Of a DNA stretch of 64,000 bases, positions 1 through 11,985 are shown one piece after another. The translations under genes and the position numbers were made by a program. Every line of letters starts with the position of its first letter. Position 1 is the first letter of the stretch. The notes under the pieces were generated by a model. That model had not been told where the DNA came from. It made no database searches and saw only the letters and a program-made list of their open reading frames with translations. The stretch is from Antennarius striatus (Eukaryota > Chordata > Actinopteri > Lophiiformes > Antennariidae), in NCBI RefSeq assembly GCF_040054535.1, contig NC_090779.1:25703501-25767500 (forward strand). The letters run 5' to 3'.

Positions 1-169
1 TGTTTCCGGGACCGTTCCGTTTCTCTTTCATCTCACTTCCGTCAATTTCTGGACGGGCTGCGTTCCAAACTGTTACCGGTCGCGTCCCGGCGCTGTGGTT
101 GAACCCTCACCGGGGTCTCTCCGGACCGACACCTGCCTCCTCCCTGACGCGCCTCCTCTTCCCGCGCAG

Positions 170-381
170 GTCCGCGGGCCCCCCCGTGATGTGTGACAAC
201 GTCCCGGGTCTGGTCACCCGGCAGCGCCAGCTGTGCCGGCGGCACCCGGACGCCATGCGGGCCCTCGGAACCGGGATCCGGGACTGGATCTCAGAGTGCC
301 AGCACCAGTTCCGGCACCACCGCTGGAACTGCACCACCGCGGCCCGGGACCAGAACCCGTTCGGGCGGCTCCTGCTGCGCA
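170..381 (+). CDS. wnt2: Wnt2 exon 2 (N-terminal part of Wnt domain)
   Basis: This is an internal coding exon of a secreted Wnt glycoprotein, a Frizzled/LRP ligand. The acceptor is the AG at 168-169 behind a pyrimidine-rich tract, and the donor GTGAGT follows 381. Codons run in phase with ATG at 189 (not a start) and give [16 protein letters not shown], then [16 protein letters not shown], a Wnt signature with conserved cysteines and an N-C-T glycosylation sequon. The segment [10 protein letters not shown] with HPD.MRA is closer to WNT2 than to WNT2B, although [12 protein letters not shown] is WNT2B-like. The donor phase (one base, A) joins exon 3 at 33,463 (GC) to restore a Ser codon. The signal-peptide exon is outside the window. 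The intron that follows is about 33 kb and almost entirely repeat DNA. Confidence 0.93.
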
Positions 382-551
382 GTGAGTGGACCCGACCCGA
401 TACCACGTCACCAGATACAACCTACTCTGATAGAACCCATGACGTCAGACGTCAGGTTCATGACCCCTGACGGAATAGGGTTTATTCCTCTTCTTGTTCT
501 GGAAGGAAAACGATTGACCTCGACTTCGGATTCCAGATAGATGGGTCACAC

Positions 552-634
552 CAGAACCACATCAGAACCACATCAGAACCACATCAGAACCACATCAGAA
601 CCACATCAGAACCACATCAGAACCACATCAGAAC
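552..634. repeat. 11-bp tandem repeat (AGAACCACATC)
   Basis: About 7.5 direct copies of AGAACCACATC lie at the start of the large wnt2 intron. They are unrelated in sequence to the satellite that follows. Confidence 0.9.
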
Positions 635-640
635 CAAACC

Positions 641-2160
641 AAACTAACTGGTCGGGAAAAAAATGATTTTAAGCCAACCGATCAGTTTTTTTTAGACCAA
701 CCAACAAAAAATTTGTGATAAAAATAATTTTTTGACTGACTTGCTGTCTAAAAAAGATGTTTTTAGACTGACTGACTGGTTGAAAATTTTTTTTGACTGA
801 CCAGTTTAACTGAACAAACAAAAAAAATTTCCAATCGACCAATCAAATAAAATTTTTTTGGCTATCCAACATAAAAAAAATATTTCAACTGACCAAAGAA
901 AAAAATATTTTGACCAACCCCCAAAACATCTTCTTTGACCGACTGACCAACAAAAATGTTTTTGACTGACTGGAAAAAAAATTTTCAACCGACCAAAAAA
1001 TTTTTGTATTTCAACCAACCAAAAAAACAATTCTTCCAACTGACTGACTGAAAAAATTTTTTTTGAATGATCAACTTAAAATAAAATTTCCAACTGACCA
1101 GTCAAGGAAAATTTTTTTTTGGAGCAACCATTTCAACTGAGCAAAAAAAATTTCTTCCAACCAACCGACCGATGAAAACATTTTTTTGACCGACCAAATG
1201 AAAATATTTATTCCAACCGACCAAAACAATGTTTTATTACGACCCACCAAAATAAATTTCTTCCGACCAACAGACCATAAAAAATTTTTTGTTTAGACTG
1301 ACCAAGAAAAATTCTGACTGACTGTAAAAAAATTGTTTTGACTGACCAAGATAAAAAAAAAAATTTCAACCGACCAATCAAATAAATATTTTTTTGACTG
1401 ACCGACCACAAAATGTATTTCAAAGGACCAAAAAAAAAATCTTCCGACTGACAACTGGAAAAAATTTTTGTTTAGACTGACTGATCAAAAAAATTAAATT
1501 AAAACGACCAAACAAAATGTATTTCAACCGACCAAAAGAAATGCTTCCGACCAACCGACTGGAAAAAAAAATTTTTTTTGACCAACCGATTGAAACATTT
1601 TTTTCCAACAGACCAATCAAAAAAAATATTGTTGACTGACCAACCCAAATTTTTTTTTTATTTAAACCAACCAAAAAAGAAATTCTTCTTTGAATGATCA
1701 ACTGGAAAAACTATTTTTTATGACCAGCAGAAAAAAAAATCTTTTTCAACCGACCGAAAATATTTATTTTAACTGAAATTTTTTTTTATTTCAACCAACT
1801 AAAAAATAATTCTTCTAACCAACCAACCAAAAAATTTTTTTTGATATTGACCAACCTCAAAAAATTTTTCCAAACAACCAAATAAAAAAAATTTTTTTTG
1901 ACCGACACAAGAAATAAATTCGTTCAACCGACCGATTGACGAAAAACGTTTTTAGAACGACTGAAAAAAAATTTTTTTTTCAACCCACCAAATAAAACTC
2001 TTCTAACCAAATGTCGTAAAAAAACTTTTTTAGACCGACCAAGCTGAAACGATTTTTTTCCAACTGACGTTTAAAAATTGTTTTTTGACTGACCGACTGA
2101 AAAAATTTGTTTCAACCAACCAAAAACAAAATTATTTCAACCGACCGTAAAAAATTTACG
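641..2160. repeat. Degenerate AT-rich satellite flank
   Basis: About 1.5 kb of irregular alternation between A/T tracts (AAAAAATTTTTT) and short GACTGACTG, CCAACCGACC or GACCAACC words. It shares the A-tract plus GACC/GGTC style of the main array but has lost clear periodicity. It therefore looks like an older, decayed margin of the same satellite. No coding signal is visible; the short reading frames are low-complexity artefacts. Confidence 0.7.
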
Positions 2161-2371
2161 GTCAGTCGACAAATTGTTTTCATACTGACTGCACACTTTT
2201 TCTTTCCTAGACCATCAGGTCAAAACAAATCTTTTTTTTGTTGACCGGTCAGCCAAACATATTGTATTTTAGTCAGACCAGGGGTTCAAAACTCCTAGAT
2301 ATACTTTTTCTTTCTTAGACCAGCGAGTCAAGAAAGTTTTTTCGTTGACTGGTGGGTCAAGAATTTTTTTG
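2161..2371. repeat. Main satellite, left arm cut off by LINE insertion
   Basis: Recognisable monomer words are present (AGACCAGGGGTTCAAAACTCC at 2,276 onward, then a T-rich run ending in CTTAGACC). The RTE element interrupts the array and it resumes at about 5,512. This shows the LINE inserted into pre-existing satellite. Confidence 0.8.
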
Positions 2372-2405
2372 AGACTTCTTCTTCTTTTCCTTTCGGCTTT
2401 TCCCT

Positions 2406-4161
2406 TCAGGGGTCGCCACAGCGAATCAATTTCCTCCATCTAGCCCTGTCCTTTGAATCCTCTTCACTCACACCAACTATCTTCATGTCTTCCCTCATTA
2501 CATCCATAAACCTCCTCTTTGGTCTTCCTCTAGGCCTCCTGCCTGGCAGTTCAGAACTCAGCATCTTTCTACCAATATATTCACTATCTCTCCTCTGGAC
2601 ATGTCCAAACCATCTCAGTCTGGCCTCTCTGACTTTATCTCCAGAACCTCTAACATGTGCTGTCCCTCTGATGTACTCATTCCTGATCCTATCCATCCTG
2701 GTCACTCCCAGAGAGAACCTCAGCATCTTCATCTCTGCTACCTCCAGCTCTGTCTCCTGTCTTTTCTTCAGGGACACTGTCTCTAGACCAAACAACATCT
2801 CTGGTCTCACCACAGTTTTGTACACCTTTCCTTTCATTTTAGCTGAAACTCTTCTATCACACATCACACCTGACACTTTCCTCCACCCGTTCCATCCTGC
2901 CTGGACACGCTTCTTCACCTCTTTTCCAGACTCTCCATTGCTCTGGACTGTTGACCCTAAGTACTTCAAATCCTCCCCCTTCTTGATCTCTTCTCCCTGT
3001 AGCCTCACTCTTCCACTTGGGTCCCTCTCATTCACACACATGTACTCTGTCTTACTGCGGCTAACCTTCATTCCTCTCCTTTCCAGGACAAACCTCCACT
3101 TCTCTAGCTTCTCCTCCACCTGTTCCCTGCTCTCACTGCAGATCACAATGTCATCTGCAAACATCATAGTCCATGGAGATTCCTGTCTAACCTCGTCTGT
3201 CAGCCTGTCCATCACCATAGCAACAAGAAGGGGCTCAGAGCTGATCCCTGATGCAGTCCCACCTCCACCTTGAACTCCTCTGTCACACCTACACACACCT
3301 CACCACTGTCTTACAGTCCTCATACGTGTCCTGCACCGCTCTAACATACTTCTCTGCCACTCCAGACTTCCTCATACAATACCACAGTTCCTCTCTGGGC
3401 ACCCTGTCATCAGCTTTCTCCAGATCTACAAAAACACAATGCAGCTCCCTCTGGCCTTCTCTGTACTTCTCTATCAACATCCTCAAAGCAAATACTGCAT
3501 CTGTAGTACTCTGTTTTGGCATGAAACCATACTGCTGCTCACAAATGTTCACTTCTGCCCTTAGTCTAGCTTCCACTACTCTCTCCCATAACTTCATTGT
3601 ATGGCTCATCAGCTTTATTCCTCTGTAGTTGCCACAACTCTGCACATCTCCCTTGTTCTTAAAAATGGGCACCAGCACACTTCTCCTCCATTCCTCAGGC
3701 ATCTTCTCACTATCTAAGATCCTGTTGAACAACCCAATCAGAAACTCTACTGCCACCTCTCCTAGACACTTCCATACCTCTACAGGTATATCATCAGGAC
3801 CGACTGCCTTTCCACTCTTCATCCTCTTCAATGCCCTCCTCACTTCATCCTGACTAATCTTTTCTACATCCTGGTCCACAACAGTCACCTCTTCTAGTCT
3901 TTGTTCTCTCTCATTTTCCACGTTCATCAACTCTTCAAAGTACTCTTTCCATCTTCCCATCACACTACTGGCACCTGTCAATAGACTTCCATCCCTATCC
4001 TTAATCACCCTAACCTGCTGCATGTCCTTCCCATCTCTGTCTCTCTGTCTTGCCAACCTGTATAGATCAGTCTCTCCCTCCTTACTGTCCAACCTAGCAT
4101 ACAAGTCATCATAAGCTTCTTGTTTGGCCTTTGCTACCTCTACCTTCACCTTACGCTGCAT
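2406..4161 (-). pseudogene. RTE reverse transcriptase, frameshifted
   Basis: Two overlapping minus-strand frames (4,161-3,289 and 3,296-2,406) carry the reverse transcriptase. The first holds GNYRGIKLMSHTMKLWERVV, QYGFMPKQSTTDAVFAL and VFVDLEKADDRVPRE. The last has Asp where LINE RTs usually have Tyr after LEKA. The second holds the catalytic FADDIVICSES block, the YLGSTVQSNG block and the C-terminal [11 protein letters not shown] region. The junction near 3,290-3,235 contains two separate frame changes, so no single frame spans fingers and palm. Plus-strand frames over the same interval are shadows. Confidence 0.88.
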
Positions 4162-4186
4162 CTCCCTGTACTCCTGTCTACTCTCC

Positions 4187-5470
4187 TCAGTCCTCTGTGT
4201 CCCACTTCTTCTTAGCTAACCTCTTTCTCTGTATACACTCCTGTACCTCCTCATTCCACCACCAAGTCTCCTTATCTACCTTCCTTCCAGAGGACACACC
4301 AAGTACTCTCCTACCTGTCTCCCTGATCACATTAGCTGTAGTTGTCCAGTCATCTGGAAGCACCTCCTGACCACCCAGAGCCTGTCTTAACTCCCTCCTA
4401 AAAGTCATGCAACACTCTTCCTTTTTCAGCTTCCACCATTTTGTCTTCTGCTCTGCCTTTGCCCTCTTGATCTTCCTCACCACCAGAGTCATCCTACACA
4501 CCACCATCCTATGCTGTTTGGCTACACTCTCACCTACCACTACTTTACAGTCACTGATCTCCTTCAGGTTACACCGTCTACACCAGATGTAGTCTACCTG
4601 TGTGCTCCTACCACCACTCTTATAGGTCACTCTATGTTCCTGCCTCTTCTGGAAGAAAGTATTCACTACAGCCATTTCCATCCTTTTTGCAAAGTCAACT
4701 ACCATCTGTCCTTCTGCGTTCCTCTCCTGGATACCAAACCTGCCCATCACATCCTCATCACCTCTGTTTCCTGCACCAACATGTCCATTGAAGTCTGCTC
4801 CAATGACAACTCTCTCACTTCTAGGCAAGCTCTGCATCACTTCGTCAAAGTCCGACCAGAATTTCTCCTTCTCCTCCAGCTCACATCCTACCTGTGGAGC
4901 ATACCCACTAACAACATTGAACATCACACCTTCTATTTCTAGCTTCAGACTCATCACTCTATCCGACACTCTTTTTACCTCCAGGACATTCCTAACAAAC
5001 TCCTCCTTCAAGATAACTCCTACTCCATTTCTCTTCCCATCTATACCATGATAGAACAACTTGAACCCTGCTCCTAAACTTCTAGCCTTGCTACCTTTCC
5101 ACCTGGTCTCCTGGACACACAGTATGTCTACCTTCCTCCTCTGCATCATGTCAACCAACTCTCTACCTTTTCCTGTCATAGTTCCAACATTCAACCTCCC
5201 TACTCTCAGTCCTATACTCTTGGTGTTCCTCTTCTCTTTCTTCGAGCGAACGCACTTTCCTCCTCTCCTTCTTCGACCAACAGTAATCCAATTTCCACCG
5301 GCGCCCTGTAGGTCAACAGCGCCGATGGCGGTCGTTGTTAACCCGGGCCTCGACCGATCCGGTATGGAAGTCATAGGTTTGATTCGCATCTTTGATTTGG
5401 CAAAAGTTTTACGCCGGATGCCCTTCCTGACGCAACCCTCTGTATTTATCCGGGCTTGGGACCGGCACAA
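4187..5470 (-). pseudogene. RTE endonuclease-domain reading frame
   Basis: A 427-codon open stretch encoding a basic leader (about 90 residues) and then an exonuclease/endonuclease/phosphatase domain. Visible catalytic landmarks in order are LNVGTMTGKG (Asn), LCVQETRW (Glu), GADFNGHVG (Asp/Asn), VDYIWCRR (Asp) and KQHRMVV (His). All the expected active-site residues are present, so this half is well preserved. The frame ends at a stop near 4,187, where a one-base shift separates it from the reverse transcriptase part. The enzyme would nick target DNA to prime reverse transcription. The copy is counted as a pseudogene because the polyprotein is broken downstream. Confidence 0.85.
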
Positions 5471-8400
5471 TAAGACACTGGCTTGTGTCCTCTTGCGACT
5501 ACATTACTGGCGGGTCAAATTTTTTTTTCTAACCGGCGGGTCATAATATTGTTTTTTCGTCAGACAAGGGGTTCAAAACTCCTTTTTCTTTCTTAGACTG
5601 GCAGGACAAAGAAAAAATTTTTTGTTGACCGGCGGGTCAAGAATTTTTTGAGACTAGTGGGTCAATTTATTTTTCTGACTGGAGGGTCAAAATATTGTTT
5701 TTACTTCAGACCAGGGCTTCAAAACTCCTAAAGGTACTTTTTCTTTCTTAGACTGGCAGGACAAAAAAAAAATTTTTCTTGACCGGCGGGTCAAACAAAA
5801 ATTTTTGTTGACCGGCGGGTCAAGGAAAAATTTTTGTTGACCGGCGGGTCAAGAATTTTTTGAGACTAGTGGGTCAAATTTTTTTTTTTCTGACTGGAAA
5901 GTCAAAATACTGTTTTTATGTCAGACCAGGGGTTCAAAACTCCTAAACATACTTTTTCTTTATTAAACCGGAAGGACAAAAAAAATTTTTTTTTTTGTTG
6001 ACCGGCGGGTCAAGAATTTTTTTTGATACTGATGGATCAAAATACTGGTTTATCGTCAGACCAGGGGTTCAAATCTTCTAAAGATACTTTTTCTTTCTTA
6101 GACTGGCAGGACCAAAAAAAAATTTTTTTGTTGACCGGCGGGTCAAGAATTTTTTTGAGAAAATTTTTTTTCTGACTGGTGGGTCAAAATATTATTTTTA
6201 CGTTTGACCACAGGTTCAAAACTCTTCTTAAAGGTACTTTTTCTTTATTAAACCAGCAGGACCAAAAAAATTTTTTTATTGACCGGCAGGTCAAGGAAAA
6301 ATGTTTCTTGACCGGCGGGTCAAGAATTTATTTCGAGACTGGTGGGTCACAAAAAAATTTTCTGACCGCCGGATCAAAAGTACTGTTTTTTCGGCAGACC
6401 AGGAATTCAGAACTCCTACAGATACTTTTTCTTTCTTAGACCGGCAGGACAAAAAAAAATTTTTTTGTTTTTGACCGGCGGGTCAAGAATATTTTGAGAC
6501 TGGTGGGTCAAATTTTTTTTTTCTGACTGGTGGGTCAAAATATTGTTTTTACGTCAGACCAGGGGTTAGAAAAACTAAAAAAGGTACTTTTTCTTTCTTA
6601 GACCGGCAGGACAAAAAAATAATTTTTTTTCTTGACCGGTGGGTCAAGGACAAATTTTTGTTGACCGGCGGGTCAAGAATATTTTGAGACTGGCGGGTCA
6701 AAAATATTTTGTTGAACGACGGGTCAAAAAGTGTTCTTTTTCTGCAGACCAGGGGTCCAAAACTCCTAAACATACTTTTTCTTTATTAAACCGGTAGGAC
6801 CAAAAAAAATTATTTTTTTGTTGACCGGCGGGTCAAGAATTTTTTTGATACTGATGGATCAAAATACTGGTTTATCATCAGACCAGGGGTTCAAATCTTC
6901 TAAAGATACTTTTTCTTTCTTAGACCGGCAGGACAAAAAAAATATTTTTTTGTTGACCGGCGGGTCAAGGAAAAATTTTTGTTGACCGGCGGGTCAAGAA
7001 TTTATTTTGAGACTGGTGGGTCAATTTTTTTTTCTGACCGGGGGGTCAAAAAGTGTTTTTTTTCTTCAGACCAGGGGTTCAAAACTCCTACAGATACTTT
7101 TTCTTTCTTAGACCGGCAGGACAAAAAAAATATTTTTTTGTTGACCGGCGGGTCAAGAATTTATTTTGAGACTGGCGGGTCACATTTTTTTTTTCTGACC
7201 GGTGGGTCAACCTATTGTTTTTTCGTCAGACCAGGGGTTCAAAACTCCTACAGATACGTTTTCTTTCTTAGACCGGCAGGACAAAAAAAATATTTTTTGT
7301 TGACCGGCGGGTCAAGGAAAAATTTTTGTTGACCGGCGGGTGAAGAATTTTTAGAGACTAGTGGGTCAAATTTTTTTTTTCTGACTGGAGGGTCAAAGTA
7401 TTATTTTTACGTCAGACCAGGGCATCAAAACTCCTACAGATAAGTTTTCTTTCTTAGACCGGCAGGACAAAAAAAATATTTTTTTTGTTGACCGGCGGGT
7501 CAAGGAAAAATTTTTGTTGACCGGCGGGTCAAGAATTTATTTTGAGACTGGTGGGTCAATTTTTTTTTCTGTCCGCCGGATCAAAATACTGTTTTTTCGG
7601 GAGACCAGGGGTTCAAAACTCCTAAAGATGCTTTTTCCTTCTTAGACTGGCAGGACAAAAAAAAATTTTTTTTTGTTGACCGGCGGGTCAAGAAAAATTT
7701 TTTGTTGACCGGCGGGTCAAGAAATTTTTGAGTGGCAGGTGAAAAATATTTTGTTGACCGGCGGGTCAAAAAGTGTTTTGTTTTCATCAGACCAGGGGTC
7801 CAAAACTCCTAAACATACTTTTTCTTTATTAAACCGGCAGGACAAAAAACAAAAATTTTTTTGGTTGACCGGCGGGTCAAGAAATTTTTGAGACTGGGGG
7901 GTCAAAAATATTTTGTTGACCGGCGGGTCAAAAAGTGTTTTTTTTCTTCAGACCAGGGGTTCAAAACTCCTACAGATACTTTTTCTTTCTTAGACCGGCA
8001 GGACAAAAAAAATATTTTTTTTGTTGACCGGCGGGTCAAGTAAAATTTTTTGATGACCGGCGGGTCAAGAATTTATTTTGAGACTGGCGGGTCAAATTTT
8101 TTTTTTCTGACCGGTGGGTCAACCTATTGTTTTTTCGTCAGACCAGGGGTTCAAAACTCCTACAGATACGTTTTCTTTCTTAGACCGGCAGGACAAAAAA
8201 AATATTTTTTGTTGACCGGCGGGTCAAGGAAAAATTTTTGTTGACCGGCGGGTGAAGAATTTTTAGAGACTAGTGGGTCAAATTTTTTTTTTCTGACTGG
8301 AGGGTCAAAGTATTGTTTTTACGTCAGACCAGCGCATCAAAACTCCTACAGATACGTTTTCTTTCTTAGACTGGCAGGACAAAAAAAATATTTTTTTTGT

Positions 8401-9187
8401 TGACCGGCGGGTCAAGGAAAAATTTTTGTTGACCGGCGGGTCAAGAATTTATTTTGAGACTGGTGGGTCAATTTTTTTTTCTGTCCGCCGGATCAAAATA
8501 CTGTTTTTTCGGCAGACCAGGGGTTCAAAACTCCTAAAGATGCTTTTTCCTTCTTAGACTGGCAGGACAAAAAAAAATTTTTTTTTGTTGACCGGCGGGT
8601 CAAGAAAAAATTTTTGTTGACCGGCGGGTCAAGAAATTTTTGAGTGGCAGGTGAAAAATATTTTGTTGACCGGCGGGTCAAAAAGTGTTTTGTTTTCATC
8701 AGACCAGGGGTCCAAAACTTCTAAACATACTTTTTCTTCATTAAACCGGCAGGACAAAAAACAAAAATTTTTTTGGTTGACCGGCGGGTCAAGAAATTTT
8801 TGAGACTGGGGGGTCAAAAATATTTTGTTAACCGGCGGGTCAAAAAGTGTTTTTTTTCTTCAGACCAGGGGTTCAAAACTCCTACAGATACTTTTTCTTT
8901 CTTAGACCGGCAGGACAAAAAAAATATTTTTTTGTTGACCGGCGGGTCAAGGAAAAATTTTTGTTGACCGGCGGGTCAAGAATTTTTTGAGACTGGGGGG
9001 TCAAACATATTTTGTTGACCGGCGGGTCAAAAAGTGTTTTTTTTCTTCAGACCAGGGGTTCAAATCTCCTAAAGATACTTTTTCTTTGTTAGACTGGCAG
9101 GAGAAAAAAAAAATTTTTTTGTTGACCGGCGGGTCAAGAAAAAAATTTTGTTGACCAGCAGGTCAAGAATTTTTTGAGACTGGCGGG

Positions 9188-9734
9188 TCTTTCAGAGCAA
9201 CAGGTTACAAAGTCTGTGACATTCCAATGGGAGGTTCTGTCAGAGCAAAATTATAAGTCTTCAACGTGATTTGAACCGAGGTCTGTTGTATGGCAGCCCA
9301 CCATGTTTCCAGTGAGCTATGCTGGCTGAGTGACAAGAAAAAGAAAAACAGTGATATCTTTAATCATTACGGTACAAGAAGAATTTTAACAACACCAAGG
9401 AGAAGAAGAAGAAGATATACTTTATTCATCCCCTCGGGCAAATTATATTACATTACAAGAAGGGGGTAAAATTCTGGTTCCCAGAATGAGGCAAAGTAAA
9501 AGAAGTAACTGAACAAAAATAGGGACAAGGCAAAACCACCCAGGCTGGGGATTGAACCCAAACCTCCTGAGTATTAAACCTGTCCCAATCCACTACACTA
9601 AATACCTGTTATGAACAGCAAAAGTTGTAAGAAACTTTTAAAGATCTGATAATCTACGAATGTCTAAAAAAATGTTTTTTCGGAATGATCGAGTTGAAAA
9701 AAATGGCCAACTTTATGAAATTTTTTGGACTAAT
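9188..9734 (-). mobile_element. Composite SINE module, copy 1
   Basis: Non-satellite DNA embedded in the array. On the minus strand it holds two tRNA-like heads. One has the A-box-like TAGTGTAGTGG and B-box-like GGGTTCAATCC. The other has TAGCTCACTGG and GGTTCAAATC. Between them is a GGGATGAATAAAGTATATC-type tail with (CTT)n, as seen at the 3' ends of fish SINEs and LINEs. Two nested or adjacent SINE insertions are the simplest reading. Confidence 0.75.
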
Positions 9735-11438
9735 TTTGTTGACCGGCGGGTCAAGGAAAAATTTTTGTTGACCGGCGGGTCAAGAATTTATTTTGAGACT
9801 GGTGGGTCAATTTTTTTTTCTGTCCGCCGGATCAAAATACTGTTTTTTCGGGAGACCAGGGGTTCAAAACTCCTAAAGATGCTTTTTCCCTCTTAGACTG
9901 GCAGGACAAAAAAAAATTTTTTTTTGTTGACCGGCGGGTCAAGAAAAATTTTTTGTTGACCGGCGGGTCAAGAAATTTTTGAGTGGCAGGTGAAAAATAT
10001 TTTGTTGACCGGCGGGTCAAAAAGTGTTTTGTTTTCATCAGACCAGGGGTCCAAAACTCCTAAACATACTTTTTCTTTATTAAACCGGCAGGACAAAAAA
10101 CAAAAATTTTTTTGGTTGACCGGCGGGTCAAGAAATTTTTGAGACTGGGGGGTCAAAAATATTTTGTTGACCGGCGGGTCAAAAAGTGTTTTTTTTCTTC
10201 AGACCAGGGGTTCAAAACTCCTACAGATACTTTTTCTTTCTTAGACCGGCAGGACAAAAAAAATATTTTTTTTGTTGACCGGCGGGTCAAGTAAAATTTT
10301 TTGATGACCGGCGGGTCAAGAATTTATTTTGAGACTGGCGGGTCAAATTTTTTTTTTCTGACCGGTGGGTCAACCTATTGTTTTTTCGTCAGACCAGGGG
10401 TTCAAAACTCCTACAGATACGTTTTCTTTCTTAGACCGGCAGGACAAAAAAAATATTTTTTGTTGACCGGCGGGTCAAGGAAAAATTTTTGTTGACCGGC
10501 GGGTGAAGAATTTTTAGAGACTAGTGGGTCAAATTTTTTTTTTCTGACTGGAGGGTCAAAGTATTGTTTTTACGTCAGACCAGCGCATCAAAACTCCTAC
10601 AGATACGTTTTCTTTCTTAGACTGGCAGGACAAAAAAAATATTTTTTTTGTTGACCGGCGGGTCAAGGAAAAATTTTTGTTGACCGGCGGGTCAAGAATT
10701 TATTTTGAGACTGGTGGGTCAATTTTTTTTTCTGTCCGCCGGATCAAAATACTGTTTTTTCGGCAGACCAGGGGTTCAAAACTCCTAAAGATGCTTTTTC
10801 CTTCTTAGACTGGCAGGACAAAAAAAAATTTTTTTTTGTTGACCGGCGGGTCAAGAAAAATTTTTTGTTGACCGGCGGGTCAAGAAATTTTTGAGTGGCA
10901 GGTGAAAAATATTTTGTTGACCGGCGGGTCAAAAAGTGTTTTGTTTTCATCAGACCAGGGGTCCAAAACTTCTAAACATACTTTTTCTTTATTAAACCGG
11001 CAGGACAAAAAACAAAAATTTTTTTGGTTGACCGGCGGGTCAAGAAATTTTTGAGACTGGGGGGTCAAAAATATTTTGTTGACCGGCGGGTCAAAAAGTG
11101 TTTTTTTTCTTCAGACCAGGGGTTCAAAACTCCTACAGATATTTTTTCTTTCTTAGACCGGCAGGACAAAAAAAATATTTTTTTGTTGACCGGCGGGTCA
11201 AGGAAAAATTTTTGTTGACCGGCGGGTCAAGAATTTTTTGAGACTGGGGGGTCAAACATATTTTGTTGACCGGCGGGTCAAAAAGTGTTTTTTTTCTTCA
11301 GACCAGGGGTTCAAATCTCCTAAAGATACTTTTTCTTTGTTAGACTGGCAGGAGAAAAAAAAAATTTTTTTGTTGACCGGCGGGTCAAGAAAAAAATTTT
11401 GTTGACCAGCAGGTCAAGAATTTTTTGAGACTGGCGGG

Positions 11439-11985
11439 TCTTTCAGAGCAACAGGTTACAAAGTCTGTGACATTCCAATGGGAGGTTCTGTCAGAGCAAA
11501 ATTATAAGTCTTCAACGTGATTTGAACCGAGGTCTGTTGTATGGCAGCCCACCATGTTTCCAGTGAGCTATGCTGGCTGAGTGACAAGAAAAAGAAAAAC
11601 AGTGATATCTTTAATCATTACGGTACAAGAAGAATTTTAACAACACCAAGGAGAAGAAGAAGAAGATATACTTTATTCATCCCCTCGGGCAAATTATATT
11701 ACATTACAAGAAGGGGGTAAAATTCTGGTTCCCAGAATGAGGCAAAGTAAAAGAAGTAACTGAACAAAAATAGGGACAAGGCAAAACCACCCAGGCTGGG
11801 GATTGAACCCAAACCTCCTGAGTATTAAACCTGTCCCAATCCACTACACTAAATACCTGTTATGAACAGCAAAAGTTGTAAGAAACTTTTAAAGATCTGA
11901 TAATCTACGAATGTCTAAAAAAATGTTTTTTCGGAATGATCGAGTTGAAAAAAATGGCCAACTTTATGAAATTTTTTGGACTAAT
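11439..11985 (-). mobile_element. Composite SINE module, copy 2
   Basis: Near-identical to copy 1 and exactly 2,251 bp downstream. Both share the variants GACATTCCAATGG and GAACCGAGG, so these two modules form one subgroup. It was carried here by satellite amplification, not by a new insertion. Confidence 0.75.

Larger units (their letters stand above)
2372..5511 (-). mobile_element. RTE-clade LINE, near full length, inactive
   Basis: A non-LTR retrotransposon on the minus strand. It has an apurinic-like endonuclease followed by a reverse transcriptase, with no gag-like ORF. Its 3' end at about 2,372 is a (GAAGAAG)n tail on the minus strand, as is usual for RTE elements. Its 5' end is near 5,511, where satellite resumes. 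The length of about 3.1 kb fits a near-complete RTE. The frame breaks at least three times (near 4,195, 3,290 and 3,235), so it cannot make an intact polyprotein. A second, truncated copy lies at 43,297-43,800. Clade assignment rests on domain order and motif wording and was not checked against a repeat library. Target-site duplications cannot be resolved in the satellite background. Confidence 0.88.

Noticed and set aside
2485..5546. Long plus-strand frames over the LINE (for example 2,485-3,273)
   Set aside because: They are antisense shadows of the RTE endonuclease/reverse transcriptase, whose motifs lie on the minus strand.
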